DNA of 64,000 bases from Agromyces subbeticus DSM 16689 (GTDB lineage: Bacteria; Actinomycetota; Actinomycetes; Actinomycetales; Microbacteriaceae). The notes under the pieces were generated by a model. The model was not told the origin of the DNA, did no database searches, and saw nothing but the letters and a program-made list of their open reading frames with translations. A program made the position numbers and the translations under genes. How positions within the stretch are numbered: position 1 is the first letter of the stretch; the number at the start of each line of letters is the position of its first letter. Where the stretch lies: NCBI RefSeq assembly GCF_000421565.1, contig NZ_ATXG01000003.1, positions 1 to 64,000 on the forward strand. Reading direction: 5' to 3'. Below are positions 1 to 8,159 of this stretch, piece by piece.

Positions 1-776
1 GAGGCGCGCGGCAGGTCGACGATCGCCCGTGCCGTGACGTTGCGGCTCCGCCAGCGCAGTGCGGTCTCGACACGGTCGCGCGCCTGCTCATCGGTCATCG
101 GCCGGGGCTCGAACTGCACCCGTGTCTGGAACAGGTCGCTGATGCGGTCGAGGCGGAAGGTGCGCCAGTCGTCGCGCTGCCGGTCCCACGCGAGCAGGTA
201 CCAGCGGCGGGCGACCGGCACGAGCCGGTACGGCTCGACCACTCGCGACGACGACTCGCCCGCGGCATCCGTGTACGTGAAGCGCAGCCGCTCGGAGTCG
301 CGGCACCCGAGCGCGAGCAGGCCGAGCAAATCGGTGTCGATCTCGGGTGCCGGCCGACCCGAGCGTGCGGAACCGGGGCCGCCGACGCCGACGGCCGCGT
401 GCGACTGCAGCGCCTCGATGCGCCGCCGGAGGGCGGGTGGCAGCACCTGCTCGAGCTTCGCGAGCGCGCTGATGGTCGTGTGCTCTGCGCCGCGCAGCCC
501 TGCCGTCGCCTGCGAGCGCAGGCCGACCGCGATGGCGACGCCCTCGTCGTCGGTGAGCAGGAGCGGCGGCAGCCCGGTGCCGGCCTGCAGTCGATAGCCC
601 CCGGCACTGCCGCGCGCCGAATCGATGCCGTAGCCGAGCTCGCGCAATCGGTCGACGTCGCGCCGCAGCGTGCGGTCGGAGACGCCGAGTCGGTCGACGA
701 GCTCACGTGCCGACCAGTGCCGGTGGCTCTGCAGCAGGGAGAGGAGTTCGAGGGTTCTCGAGGTCGTTGCGGCCAT
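1..776 (-). CDS. WYL-domain transcriptional regulator (partial, 3' end cut by window edge)
   Basis: 258 codons are visible from the ATG at 776; the stop lies beyond the left edge. Residues 1-65 form a DeoR/HTH_11-type winged helix (ARELVDRLGVSDRTLRRDV). The WYL domain follows from about residue 145, with the name-giving motif RWYLLAWD near 191-198. WYL proteins of this YafY-like class are usually ligand-responsive DNA-binding regulators. The gene is divergent from a DrrAB-type exporter, which makes it the likely local regulator of that exporter (inference). A GAAACT hexamer six bases before the ATG suggests a leaderless transcript whose -10 region overlaps a repeated motif. Confidence 0.85.
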   Translation of the reverse strand, partial: MAATTSRTLELLSLLQSHRHWSARELVDRLGVSDRTLRRDVDRLRELGYGIDSARGSAGGYRLQAGTGLPPLLLTDDEGVAIAVGLRSQATAGLRGAEHTTISALAKLEQVLPPALRRRIEALQSHAAVGVGGPGSARSGRPAPEIDTDLLGLLALGCRDSERLRFTYTDAAGESSSRVVEPYRLVPVARRWYLLAWDRQRDDWRTFRLDRISDLFQTRVQFEPRPMTDEQARDRVETALRWRSRNVTARAIVDLPRA

Positions 777-836
777 GCTCAAAGTTTCTCATCCATAAGG
801 ACAGAAACTGTCCGGATGCCTCGAGAAACTGGGGTC
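777..836. promoter_or_regulatory. Divergent promoter/operator region with three AGAAACT motifs
   Basis: The 60-bp space between the WYL regulator and the exporter carries an inverted pair, AGTTTCTC (783-790) and GAGAAACT (823-830). A third AGAAACT lies at 803-809 in the same orientation as the second, 21 bp (two helical turns) from it. On both strands the outer motif supplies GAAACT followed by six bases and then the start codon (at 776 and 837), so each half-site sits at the expected -10 position. This looks like one operator controlling both directions. Confidence 0.5.
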
Positions 837-1823
837 ATGACGAACCAGATGATCTCCGCACAGGGCCTCACGAAGACGTTCCCCGCCAAGGGAAAGGTCG
901 TCGAGGCCGTCCGTTCCGTCGACTTCTCGGTCGACGCCGGCGAGCTCGTCGCCTTCCTCGGCCCGAACGGCGCCGGCAAGTCGACGACGCTTCGCATGCT
1001 CACCACCCTGCTGCCACCCACGAGCGGCGAAGCGGTCGTCGCCGGCTCCGACATCCGTCGCGACCCCGCCGGCGTGCGCCGCCGCATCGGCTACGTCGGC
1101 CAGGGCACCTCGGGTGGGCACACGCAGCGCGTGCGCGATGAACTGCACGCCCAGGGATCCTTCTACGGCATGGGGCGCCGCGAGACGCGGCTTCGCGCCG
1201 ACGAGCTCATCGAGTCGCTCGAGCTCGGCCAGGTCGCCGGCCGGCAGGTGCAGTCGCTCTCCGGCGGCCAGAAGCGCCGGCTCGACATCGCCCTCGGGCT
1301 GATCCACCGACCCGAACTGCTCTTCCTCGACGAGCCGTCGACGGGCCTCGACCCGCACAGCCGGGCGAACCTGTGGGAGCACATCGTCGAGCTGCGTCGC
1401 GAGACGGGCACCACGATCTTCCTGACGACGCACTACCTCGAAGAGGCCGACCAACTTGCCGAGCGCGTCATGGTCATGGATCATGGCCAGCTGATCGCCG
1501 ACGACACGGCCTGGGCGCTCAAGAACTCGCTCGCGGGCGACCGCGTCACGCTCACCTTCGAGACGGCAACGGATGCCGCGGCCGCCGCGGCACGCATCGA
1601 CGGCGAGGCTTCGGGGTCGATCGTCACGGTCACGGCCCCCGGCGGCGATCGGGCACTCCCCCGCTACATCCGCTCGCTCGGCGATGCCGGCCTCGAGGTG
1701 GTGGCCGCGACGCACCGCCAACCGACCCTCGACGACGTCTTCCTCGCACTGACGGGCCGCAGCCTCCGCGAAGAGGCCGCGCACGCCGAGCCCGCCGAGC
1801 CCGAGCTCGTCGCTTCCGCCTGA
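837..1823 (+). CDS. DrrA-type ABC transporter ATP-binding protein
   Basis: 328-residue ATPase of the daunorubicin-resistance/ABC-2 exporter class, expected to drive export of a drug or lipid with the permease encoded next. Walker A GPNGAGKST is at 42-50, signature LSGGQKRRLD at 141-150, Walker B LLFLDEPSTGLD near 160-172 and the switch histidine in TTHYLEEAD near 196. The C-terminal extension after residue 220 (TDAAAAAARIDGE, then PTLDDVFLALTGR) is typical of DrrA. The ATG at 837 was chosen because it lies six bases after GAAACT and begins right before the ABC domain; an in-frame ATG at 816 is possible but lies inside the operator motifs. The substrate is unknown. Confidence 0.88.
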   Translation: MTNQMISAQGLTKTFPAKGKVVEAVRSVDFSVDAGELVAFLGPNGAGKSTTLRMLTTLLPPTSGEAVVAGSDIRRDPAGVRRRIGYVGQGTSGGHTQRVRDELHAQGSFYGMGRRETRLRADELIESLELGQVAGRQVQSLSGGQKRRLDIALGLIHRPELLFLDEPSTGLDPHSRANLWEHIVELRRETGTTIFLTTHYLEEADQLAERVMVMDHGQLIADDTAWALKNSLAGDRVTLTFETATDAAAAAARIDGEASGSIVTVTAPGGDRALPRYIRSLGDAGLEVVAATHRQPTLDDVFLALTGRSLREEAAHAEPAEPELVASA

Positions 1824-1833
1824 CCACACCGCC

Positions 1834-1930
1834 GGTCGAGTAGCGCGCGACGCAGGAGCACGCGTATCGAGACCAGCAGACCCAACACCATCACCCCAAG
1901 GTCTCGATACGCGCTTCGCGCTGCTCGACC
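1834..1930. repeat. Paired inverted intergenic repeat (copies R1a/R1b)
   Basis: R1a (1834-1874) begins GGTCGAGTAGCG and ends CGTATCGAGACC. R1b (1900-1930) is the inverted counterpart, beginning GGTCTCGATACG and ending CTGCTCGACC. The pair can fold into a long hairpin between the exporter ATPase and permease genes. Related copies occur at 11304-11379, 12075-12115 and 20420-20455. This is a REP-like dispersed element; its effect on the downstream permease mRNA is unknown. Confidence 0.8.
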
Positions 1931-1954
1931 GACGAACACGAAGGAGCAACTCCC

Positions 1955-2737
1955 ATGACCACCACCACTCCCACCGCCCGCCCGACCGGCTTCGTGCACG
2001 ACACCGCCGCCGTCTTCGTGCGCGAGTCGCGGCCACTCGTGCGCGACCCGTTCAGCGTCATGTTCTCGCTCGTGCAACCGCTCATCTTCCTCGGGCTCTT
2101 CGGCCCGTTGCTCGTCGGTGCCGCCGGCGGCGATGTCGCGGGCACGCTGCAGTGGTTCGTGCCGGGCATCCTCGTCATGGTCGCGCTCTTCGGCACGGCC
2201 TCGACCGGCGCGAACCTGCTCTTCGAGATGCAGACCGGATCGCACGAGCGCACGCTCGTCGCGCCGCTCTCGCGAAGCGCGCTCCTCGTCGGCCGCGCAC
2301 TGAAGGAGGTCGTGCCGCTCGTCATCCAGGGCACGATCGTCGTGCTCGTCGCCGTGCCGTTCGGCTTCACCCTGCACGTGCCCGGGCTCATCGCCGGCCT
2401 CGCGGTGCTCGCCGTCTTCGGCATCGGCTTCGGCGCGCTGAGCTACACGCTCGCCCTCGCGTGCCGCAACCGCGACTGGATGTTCTGGATGGTGCACCAG
2501 ACGCTGCTGTTCCCGCTGATGATCCTCTCGGGCATGCTGCTGCCGCTCGACGACGGCCCCGCGTGGATGCAGGTCGCCGCCGCAATCAACCCGCTCAGCT
2601 ACCTCGTCGGCGCCGAGCGCGCGCTGCTCGCCGGCGACTTCGGCGCTCCGGCGGTCGTCGGCGGCATCATCGCCGCCGTCGTCACGTGCACGATCGGCAT
2701 CGTGGTCGGCGTGCGGGCCATGAAGCGGGCCCGCTGA
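1955..2737 (+). CDS. DrrB-type ABC-2 family transporter permease
   Basis: 260-residue integral membrane protein with about six hydrophobic segments. Examples are SVMFSLVQPLIFLGLFGPLLV near 32-52, GILVMVALFG near 70, a pair near 140-165 and WMVHQTLLFPLMILSGMLLPL near 175-195. The LSGMLLPL segment and the following NPLSYLVGAERALL resemble the conserved tail of ABC-2/DrrB permeases. It would form the membrane channel for the ATPase at 837-1823. The two genes are separated by a 131-bp spacer holding an inverted repeat pair. A likely ribosome binding site (GAAGGAGCAACTCCC) precedes the ATG. Confidence 0.85.
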   Translation: MTTTTPTARPTGFVHDTAAVFVRESRPLVRDPFSVMFSLVQPLIFLGLFGPLLVGAAGGDVAGTLQWFVPGILVMVALFGTASTGANLLFEMQTGSHERTLVAPLSRSALLVGRALKEVVPLVIQGTIVVLVAVPFGFTLHVPGLIAGLAVLAVFGIGFGALSYTLALACRNRDWMFWMVHQTLLFPLMILSGMLLPLDDGPAWMQVAAAINPLSYLVGAERALLAGDFGAPAVVGGIIAAVVTCTIGIVVGVRAMKRAR

Positions 2738-2752
2738 GCAGGAGTACGCGAA

Positions 2753-2789
2753 CGAGGGGCGAGCGGATGCGGCATCCGCTCGCCCCTCG
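2753..2789. terminator. Bidirectional hairpin terminator
   Basis: CGAGGGGCGAGCGGATGC at 2753-2770 is followed after one base by its exact reverse complement at 2772-2789. The effective hairpin has a very GC-rich stem of about 16 bp with a small loop. It sits between the convergent ends of the exporter permease (2737) and the secreted protein (2798) and has no clear U-tract on either side, as is common in actinobacteria. Confidence 0.75.
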
Positions 2790-2797
2790 TCGATCCG

Positions 2798-5281
2798 CTA
2801 CTTCTTCGCGCAAACCGAGCCGGCGTACGCCACGTCATACGACGAGTGCTTGCCCTGCCCGTTGCTCCACGTGTAGCCCGCGACGATCGCTTCACCGTCG
2901 TCGAGCGTCTTACCCGACTTCCAGAGGTAGGTCACGGTCGCACCCGGTGCCACCTTCGCGAACTTCACAGTGCCCTCGTCGGTCGTGAGCCGGACGTCTG
3001 CGGGCAGGGCCGCCCGGTTGACCGCCGACACGACGATGTACGCCTTTCCGTCGAGGCACTGGGTGTGCGCGGCAACGTCGAGCGGCACGTCTTCGACCGC
3101 GACGATCGAGATCGCGCCCGACCACGTGGCGATGCTCGACACGTTGCCAGCGGCGTCGGTCGCCCGCGCCACGACGCTGTGCATCCCATTGCCGAGCACG
3201 ATCGGCGCCGCGACCGTCTGCCACCCCGCACCATCGACGTTCACCTCGATGGTCGGCGGTGGCGTGAAGTCGTCATTGCTGGTGATCGTGAGGCTCACCT
3301 CGCTCGCGTACGTGCCGTCGGCACCGGGTGCCACCGGGTCAGCCACGATGGTGATGGTGGGGGCCGTCGTATCCGCCGGCGGGTACGACGCGAGCTGCGG
3401 CGATGCGAAGCTGCCGACCGCCGGCGCGCCGGCGTCGTTGATGATGCGGTTGATGCCGCCCGTGCCGTTCAGGAACACGCTCGTCATCGACTCGAACCGC
3501 ACGTTCGGGGATTTGGGCGACTGGATGCCGCTCTCGACCCGGATGTCCTGGCCGCCGTTGATCGTCGCGTCGAAGAACGAGTAGACGCCGAGTCCTTGCG
3601 CGAAGTGCTCGGTGACGTGGTCGGCCACCCGGTACGACGCGAAGCCGAGGCGGTCGCCGTCCATGTACGCCGCTTGGGTCGGCGGGTCGTACGGGATCTC
3701 GCTCTGGTAGAAGATCGTGCGTCCGCGCTCGCCGTTCCAGATGACCTGTTCCTCCTGGTAATGCTCGACGAAGAGCCCCGTCGCATTCACGTCGTCGCCG
3801 TTCACGATGACTCCGTGCGCGCCGGTGTTGGAGTCCCAGGCCACACCCGCGCCGTGGTCGGCGCGCCAGGCCCAGATGTGGTCGAGCAGTACGTCGTCGC
3901 TGTTCACCTCGATGCTCGTGACCGCTTTGCCTGCCCACGGGCCGCCGACGCGGATGAACACGTCGGAGAGCGTGGTCGGATTGGCCGAGTCGGAGACGGA
4001 TGCCCCGTCGGGGCCGATCTTCACGAGCACCTCCGATTCGACGGTGCCGGCGTCGACGGTGATGCCGGCGATCTTCACGCCCGCGACATCGCCGACCTCG
4101 AGGGCGGCGGTGCCGGTGTCGGGCGTGAGCGACGCGTAGCCGAGTCCGAGCACGACGGTGTCGGCCCGATCGACGACGATCGGCGCATCGAGGTGGTAGA
4201 TGCCCGGCGTGAGCAGGAGGTGCTTGCCCGACGCGAGCGCCGCGTTGATCTCGGTGGCGGAATCGCCTTCATGCGCGAGGAAGAAGTCGTCGATGGCGAT
4301 CGAGTCGCCCGCCGCGGCATCCGTCGACCATTCGTGGCCCGTCGTCTCAGTCGCCGCCTTCGGCACGAAGACCTTGTAGTCATCGCCGTCGAGGTAGAGG
4401 TACGGCGCTTCGCGGCTGATCGGCGTCTCAGCGACGTTCGTCTTGTTCCCCGGCGCGAAGTCGGTGACGGGGGCGCCGTCGACACCCGAGAACACGGTAT
4501 TCCAGACGCCGCCGTCCCACGCGCCGACAGTGGAGTCGCGCGTGAACCACTGCTGCTGGGACCCGGTGATGATCGTGCCGTCGACATTCGAGTTGGCGAG
4601 GTATCCGCCCGACGCGTACTCGCCGACCCTGCCGAAGAGGGTGAGATCGCCCTCGATGTTCATCCGGCGCAGCGGCGCGGCCTGCGAAACCGCGAATCGC
4701 ATCGTGTGCGGGTCGGTGACCCCGCTCGGGAACGGCCTGGCCGCGTCGACACCGACCGGGCGCTGGATCGGGTTGATGGTCATGTTGCCGAGCGACCGCC
4801 AGAACCGGGTGAGGGAGCCGGGCTGCTGGCAGTCCCAGGGATTCGCTTCGCACGCGCGCACTGGCTCGACATGCAGCGCGCCGTTGATGCGCACGTCTTC
4901 GGGCGAGGCACCGAGGCCGGCGATCGCGGTGTAGTAGCCGAGTTCGGCGTTGACGATGCCGGTCGCCGTCGAGGGGTCGTTCTCGCCGGCGTCGCTGCCG
5001 TACGTGCCCGGGGCGAAGAACACCGCGTGCCGGTTCTGGCTGAACTCCGGCTCGTTCGCGAGGCTCGCGAGCGTTGCATTGATGTCGTCGACCGACATCG
5101 ACGGGTCGAAGATCGTCACGTTCGGGCCGAAGTCCGGTTCGGCTGCGACAGCAGGTGTCGCCGCGAAGGCCGCGCCTCCTGCGACGAGCGCGACCACGGC
5201 CGCACTCGCCGCGAGCCGATGGGTGGCGCGCCGACCATGCGGTCGTTCCCTCCCGCTGGTGAGTTGCTTCGTCGTCGTCAC
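2798..5281 (-). CDS. Secreted beta-helix-like carbohydrate-active or adhesin-like protein
   Basis: 827 residues with a clear export signal: RRATHR, a hydrophobic stretch near 24-42 and a probable AVAA-EP cleavage near 47. Residues about 50-650 are rich in Gly, Asp and Asn, with repeating short strands typical of a right-handed parallel beta-helix (pectin-lyase/GH55-like fold). They include FAPGTYGSD and LLLTPGIYHLDAPIVVDRAD, the recurring start of such helices. Residues about 665-745 look like an Ig-like repeat (VVARATDAAGNVS). A final module of about 90 residues contains two cysteines (TQCLDG, GSVCAKK). The GTG start follows GAAGGAGAACACT. The catalytic activity cannot be named from sequence alone; a beta-1,3-glucanase or pectin-type lyase is conceivable. 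It stands alone between two unrelated units. Confidence 0.6.
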   Translation of the reverse strand: MTTTKQLTSGRERPHGRRATHRLAASAAVVALVAGGAAFAATPAVAAEPDFGPNVTIFDPSMSVDDINATLASLANEPEFSQNRHAVFFAPGTYGSDAGENDPSTATGIVNAELGYYTAIAGLGASPEDVRINGALHVEPVRACEANPWDCQQPGSLTRFWRSLGNMTINPIQRPVGVDAARPFPSGVTDPHTMRFAVSQAAPLRRMNIEGDLTLFGRVGEYASGGYLANSNVDGTIITGSQQQWFTRDSTVGAWDGGVWNTVFSGVDGAPVTDFAPGNKTNVAETPISREAPYLYLDGDDYKVFVPKAATETTGHEWSTDAAAGDSIAIDDFFLAHEGDSATEINAALASGKHLLLTPGIYHLDAPIVVDRADTVVLGLGYASLTPDTGTAALEVGDVAGVKIAGITVDAGTVESEVLVKIGPDGASVSDSANPTTLSDVFIRVGGPWAGKAVTSIEVNSDDVLLDHIWAWRADHGAGVAWDSNTGAHGVIVNGDDVNATGLFVEHYQEEQVIWNGERGRTIFYQSEIPYDPPTQAAYMDGDRLGFASYRVADHVTEHFAQGLGVYSFFDATINGGQDIRVESGIQSPKSPNVRFESMTSVFLNGTGGINRIINDAGAPAVGSFASPQLASYPPADTTAPTITIVADPVAPGADGTYASEVSLTITSNDDFTPPPTIEVNVDGAGWQTVAAPIVLGNGMHSVVARATDAAGNVSSIATWSGAISIVAVEDVPLDVAAHTQCLDGKAYIVVSAVNRAALPADVRLTTDEGTVKFAKVAPGATVTYLWKSGKTLDDGEAIVAGYTWSNGQGKHSSYDVAYAGSVCAKK

Positions 5282-5401
5282 AGTGTTCTCCTTCGAACAT
5301 CGCGGCGGCGAACCGTGTCGCCGCCGGCGGAACCGGATCGTTGCGATGGTGCACGCTCCGCGTCATCCATGGCGCGTCGCGTGCGTCAGCCTAGCGAGAA
5401 C

Positions 5402-5419
5402 TTACTGACTTGTCAGTAA
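5402..5419. promoter_or_regulatory. 18-bp perfect palindrome, probable TetR-type operator
   Basis: TTACTGAC-TT-GTCAGTAA is a perfect inverted repeat 25 bp upstream of the -10-like TACGCT (5444-5449) of the oxidoreductase gene, so it covers the -35 zone. Its size and symmetry fit a TetR dimer site. A TetR-family gene follows the oxidoreductase, but which protein binds here is not known. Confidence 0.55.
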
Positions 5420-5455
5420 CAGTTCGGACGAACGACGGTCGCGTACGCTCGTGGG

Positions 5456-7063
5456 ATGCCCCACGACGTCGTGATCATCGGCGGTGGCCACAACGGCCTC
5501 ACCGCCGCCGCCTACCTCGCCCGCGCGGGCAGGAGCGTGCTGCTGCTCGAGCGCAGCGAACATCTCGGCGGTGCCGCCGTCTCGGCGCAGGCGTTCGACG
5601 GCGTCGACGCGCGACTGTCGCGCTACTCCTACCTCGTGAGCCTGCTGCCGCAGCGCATCATCGACGATCTCGGGCTCGACGTGCAGCTCGTGCGACGGCG
5701 CTTCTCGTCGTACACGCCCGACCCGGCCGACCCCGCGCGGGGCCTGCTCGTCGATCGCGAGGCCGATGCCGACGCATCCCGCGCAGCATTCGAGCGCATC
5801 GGCGCCGGCGACGACCTCGACGCGTGGAACGCCCTGTACGCCGAGACCGCGACGCTCGCCCACCGGCTCTTCCCGACCCTGACCGAGCCGCTCCCGACTC
5901 GTGACGAGGCGCGTGCCCTCATCGGCGACGATCGAATCTGGCACGACCTCGTCGAGCAGCCGCTCGGCGCCACGATCGAGGCGCGCTTCGCGAGCGATCT
6001 CGTGCGTGGCGTGGTCGCGACCGACGGTCTCATCGGCACCTTCACCGACCTCGACGACCCCGCACTCGACGCCAACCGCTGCTTCCTGTACCACGTCATC
6101 GGCGGCGGCACCGGCGATTGGGACGTGCCCGTCGGCGGCATGGGCGCGGTCACCGGCGAGCTCGCACGCGCGGCCCGCGAGGCCGGCGCCGAGCTCGTCA
6201 CGGGCGCAGAGGTGACCTCGATCGACCCCTCGGGCGAGGTGCGCTGGCAGGCGGTCGGCGAGTCGGGCGAGCGGATGTCGCAGGCCGGCGTCGTGCTCGC
6301 GAACGTCGCACCCGCGGTGCTCGACCGGCTCGTCACGGCCGATGCCTCGCACCCGGTGCCGAGCGTCGTGCGCGAACGCTTGCGCCAGCTCGCCGCCCCC
6401 GAGGGCGCTCAGGTGAAGGTGAACCTGCTGCTCACGCGGCTGCCGAGGCTGCGCGACGCCGATGTCGCGCCCGAGGCGGCGTTCGCCGGCACCTTCCACA
6501 TCAACGAGCTCGAGTCGCAGCTCGAGGCCGCGTACTCCGACGCCGCGCGGGGCCGCATCCCGTCGCCGCTGCCGTGCGAGATCTACTGCCACACCCTGAG
6601 CGACCCATCGATCCTCGCGCCCGAGCTCGCGGCATCCGGAGCCCACACGCTGACCGTCTTCGGCCTGCACGTGCCGCACCGCCTGCTCGAGCGCTTCGGC
6701 AACGACGAGTTGCGCGCCGCCCTGCAGGCCGCGGTGCTCGCCTCGCTCAACTCGGTGCTCGCCGAGCCCATCGAGGGAGTCATCGCGCCGGATGCCGTGG
6801 GCCGGCCGTGCATCGAGACGAAGACGACGCTCGACCTCGAGCACGCGCTCGCGATGCCCGGCGGCAACATCTTCCACGGGCCGCTCTCGTGGCCGTGGGC
6901 CGAGCCGGGCGCCGCGCTCGCATCGCCGGCCGAGCGCTGGGGCGTCGCGACGGCGCACCCGCGCATCCTGCTCTGCGGTGCCGGCGCGGTGCGCGGCGGC
7001 GGCGTGAGCGGCATCGGCGGGCACAACGCGGCGATGGCGGTGCTCGAGGCATCCTTCAGCTGA
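5456..7063 (+). CDS. NAD(P)/FAD-dependent oxidoreductase of the CrtI/PYROXD2 type
   Basis: 535-residue flavoprotein. The N-terminal dinucleotide-binding motif VVIIGGGHNGLTAAAYLARAG is followed by a run ending EHLGGAA, the usual continuation in the phytoene-desaturase-like superfamily. A C-terminal FAD contact GGGVSGIGGHNAA lies near residue 515. It is related to carotenoid desaturases but resembles the PYROXD2-like branch and is not near the crt genes, so a desaturase role should not be assumed. The ATG lies six bases after TACGCT, so the transcript is probably leaderless. The 18-bp palindrome upstream may regulate it. Confidence 0.75.
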   Translation: MPHDVVIIGGGHNGLTAAAYLARAGRSVLLLERSEHLGGAAVSAQAFDGVDARLSRYSYLVSLLPQRIIDDLGLDVQLVRRRFSSYTPDPADPARGLLVDREADADASRAAFERIGAGDDLDAWNALYAETATLAHRLFPTLTEPLPTRDEARALIGDDRIWHDLVEQPLGATIEARFASDLVRGVVATDGLIGTFTDLDDPALDANRCFLYHVIGGGTGDWDVPVGGMGAVTGELARAAREAGAELVTGAEVTSIDPSGEVRWQAVGESGERMSQAGVVLANVAPAVLDRLVTADASHPVPSVVRERLRQLAAPEGAQVKVNLLLTRLPRLRDADVAPEAAFAGTFHINELESQLEAAYSDAARGRIPSPLPCEIYCHTLSDPSILAPELAASGAHTLTVFGLHVPHRLLERFGNDELRAALQAAVLASLNSVLAEPIEGVIAPDAVGRPCIETKTTLDLEHALAMPGGNIFHGPLSWPWAEPGAALASPAERWGVATAHPRILLCGAGAVRGGGVSGIGGHNAAMAVLEASFS

Positions 7064-7148
7064 AGCGCTGAGGAGCGGCCCGCTGCGACGCGATACGGCG
7101 CGAGGCACCGTCACCCGTCACGACCATGCGCTCAGGTATGGTGACGGA

Positions 7149-7712
7149 ATGGCGACCTCACGCACCGACTGGCTCGACCACGGCCTCGAGGTGCTCGCAC
7201 GAGACGGCGTCGATGGACTCCGCATCGACCGGCTCGCGAGCCGCCTCGGCGTGACCAAGGGGTCGTTCCATCACCACTTCGACGGTGCGAGCGGCTACCG
7301 TGCCGCCCTGCTCGAGCACTACGAGCAATCGACACTGCGCGAGCTGAGCACGGCGATCGACGAGCGCCGCGACGAGGGCACGCGGGCGACCCTCGAGTGG
7401 CTCGTCGATCTGGCGACGGCCGACCGGGCCTCCATCCGTCGCGCGGAGCTCGATCGCGCGGTGCGCGCGTGGGCCCACGCCGACCCCGCGGCGCGGGCGG
7501 TGCAGTCGCGCATCGACACCCGCGTGATCGAGCTGCTGCAGGCGGCCTGGCGGCCGGCGAGCGACTCCGATGCCACCGCCCGCACCGCAGCGCTCGTGCC
7601 CTACCTCGTCTCGCTCGGGGCGGCGGTCACGATACCGCCGATCTCGGCGGGCGAGCTGCGAGCGGTCTACGAGTTGCTCCTCGACGCGGTACCGGGGGCC
7701 GCGTCGGACTGA
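7149..7712 (+). CDS. TetR/AcrR family transcriptional regulator
   Basis: 187 residues. The N-terminal helix-turn-helix includes GLRIDRLASRLGVTKGSFHHHFDGASGYRAAL at about 25-56, typical of TetR. The rest is an all-alpha ligand domain with no recognisable ligand signature. The ATG follows TATGGT by exactly six bases, so translation is probably leaderless. Nested inverted repeats flank the promoter: CCGTCACC (7108-7115) with GGTGACGG (7140-7147), and ACCAT with ATGGT. This suggests autoregulation. It lies 85 bp after the oxidoreductase and converges on a DoxX-like gene, so either could be its target. Confidence 0.85.
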   Translation: MATSRTDWLDHGLEVLARDGVDGLRIDRLASRLGVTKGSFHHHFDGASGYRAALLEHYEQSTLRELSTAIDERRDEGTRATLEWLVDLATADRASIRRAELDRAVRAWAHADPAARAVQSRIDTRVIELLQAAWRPASDSDATARTAALVPYLVSLGAAVTIPPISAGELRAVYELLLDAVPGAASD

Positions 7713-7740
7713 CGCTCGGCTCGGCTCAGCTCTACTCAGC

Positions 7741-8103
7741 TCACAGCACGAAGCAGTACAGCCCGACCGCGACGCAGATCACGAGCATTCCGGTGGCGTT
7801 CACGAAGAGGTTGCGCCCGAAGTCCCGCGCTGCGATGTGCATGCCGATCGCTACGAGGAAGTAGGCGACGAGCGCGGCGCACGTGATCGCACCGAGCACC
7901 GGCACCCAGATGCCCACGATCAGGCCGGCCGCTGCCGCGAACTTGGTCGGCGGCAGCACCCACCACCAGCGCCGTGGAAAGCGCACGTCGTCGAAGCACT
8001 TCGCGATGAACGGCAGCGGGATCGCGCTGATCACCCCGTCGACGAGCTGGATGAGCGCCAGCACCACCACCGGCCAGATGGGTTCGGGAAGCATCGTCAC
8101 CAT
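7741..8103 (-). CDS. DoxX-like family membrane protein
   Basis: About 120 residues with four hydrophobic segments (near 12-30, 48-66, 70-90 and 100-118), as in DoxX/DUF4345-like small membrane proteins, many linked to redox or oxidative stress. No catalytic residues can be assigned. Starts at 8103 (ATG), 8100 (GTG) and 8094 (ATG) are all in frame; GTG 8100 sits seven bases after the -10-like TATGGT embedded in the palindrome at 8105-8125. The gene is downstream of and parallel to a second DoxX gene (8160-8558). Confidence 0.7.
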   Translation of the reverse strand: MVTMLPEPIWPVVVLALIQLVDGVISAIPLPFIAKCFDDVRFPRRWWWVLPPTKFAAAAGLIVGIWVPVLGAITCAALVAYFLVAIGMHIAARDFGRNLFVNATGMLVICVAVGLYCFVL

Positions 8104-8104
8104 T

Positions 8105-8125
8105 CATACCATACGGTATGGTATG
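8105..8125. promoter_or_regulatory. 21-bp palindromic operator overlapping a promoter
   Basis: CATACCATAC-G-GTATGGTATG is a perfect 10+1+10 palindrome immediately in front of the DoxX-like gene at 7741-8103. On the minus strand it contains TATGGT, a plausible -10 element. It shares GGTATGGT with the promoter of the TetR gene at 7149 (7135-7142), so the same TetR protein may bind both. Confidence 0.6.
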
Positions 8126-8159
8126 CCTCGGGGCCAGCCCCGATCCGGGCCCCGCAGTG

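Noticed and set aside
2846-5419. 857-codon open frame antisense to the secreted protein
   Set aside because: It follows from third-position GC in the real gene; the translation is Arg/Val/Asp-rich with no domain, while the minus strand has signal peptide and fold features.
5456-7063. Second phytoene desaturase of the carotenoid pathway
   Set aside because: Only the superfamily fold matches; the sequence resembles PYROXD2-like oxidoreductases and lies 37 kb from crt genes.
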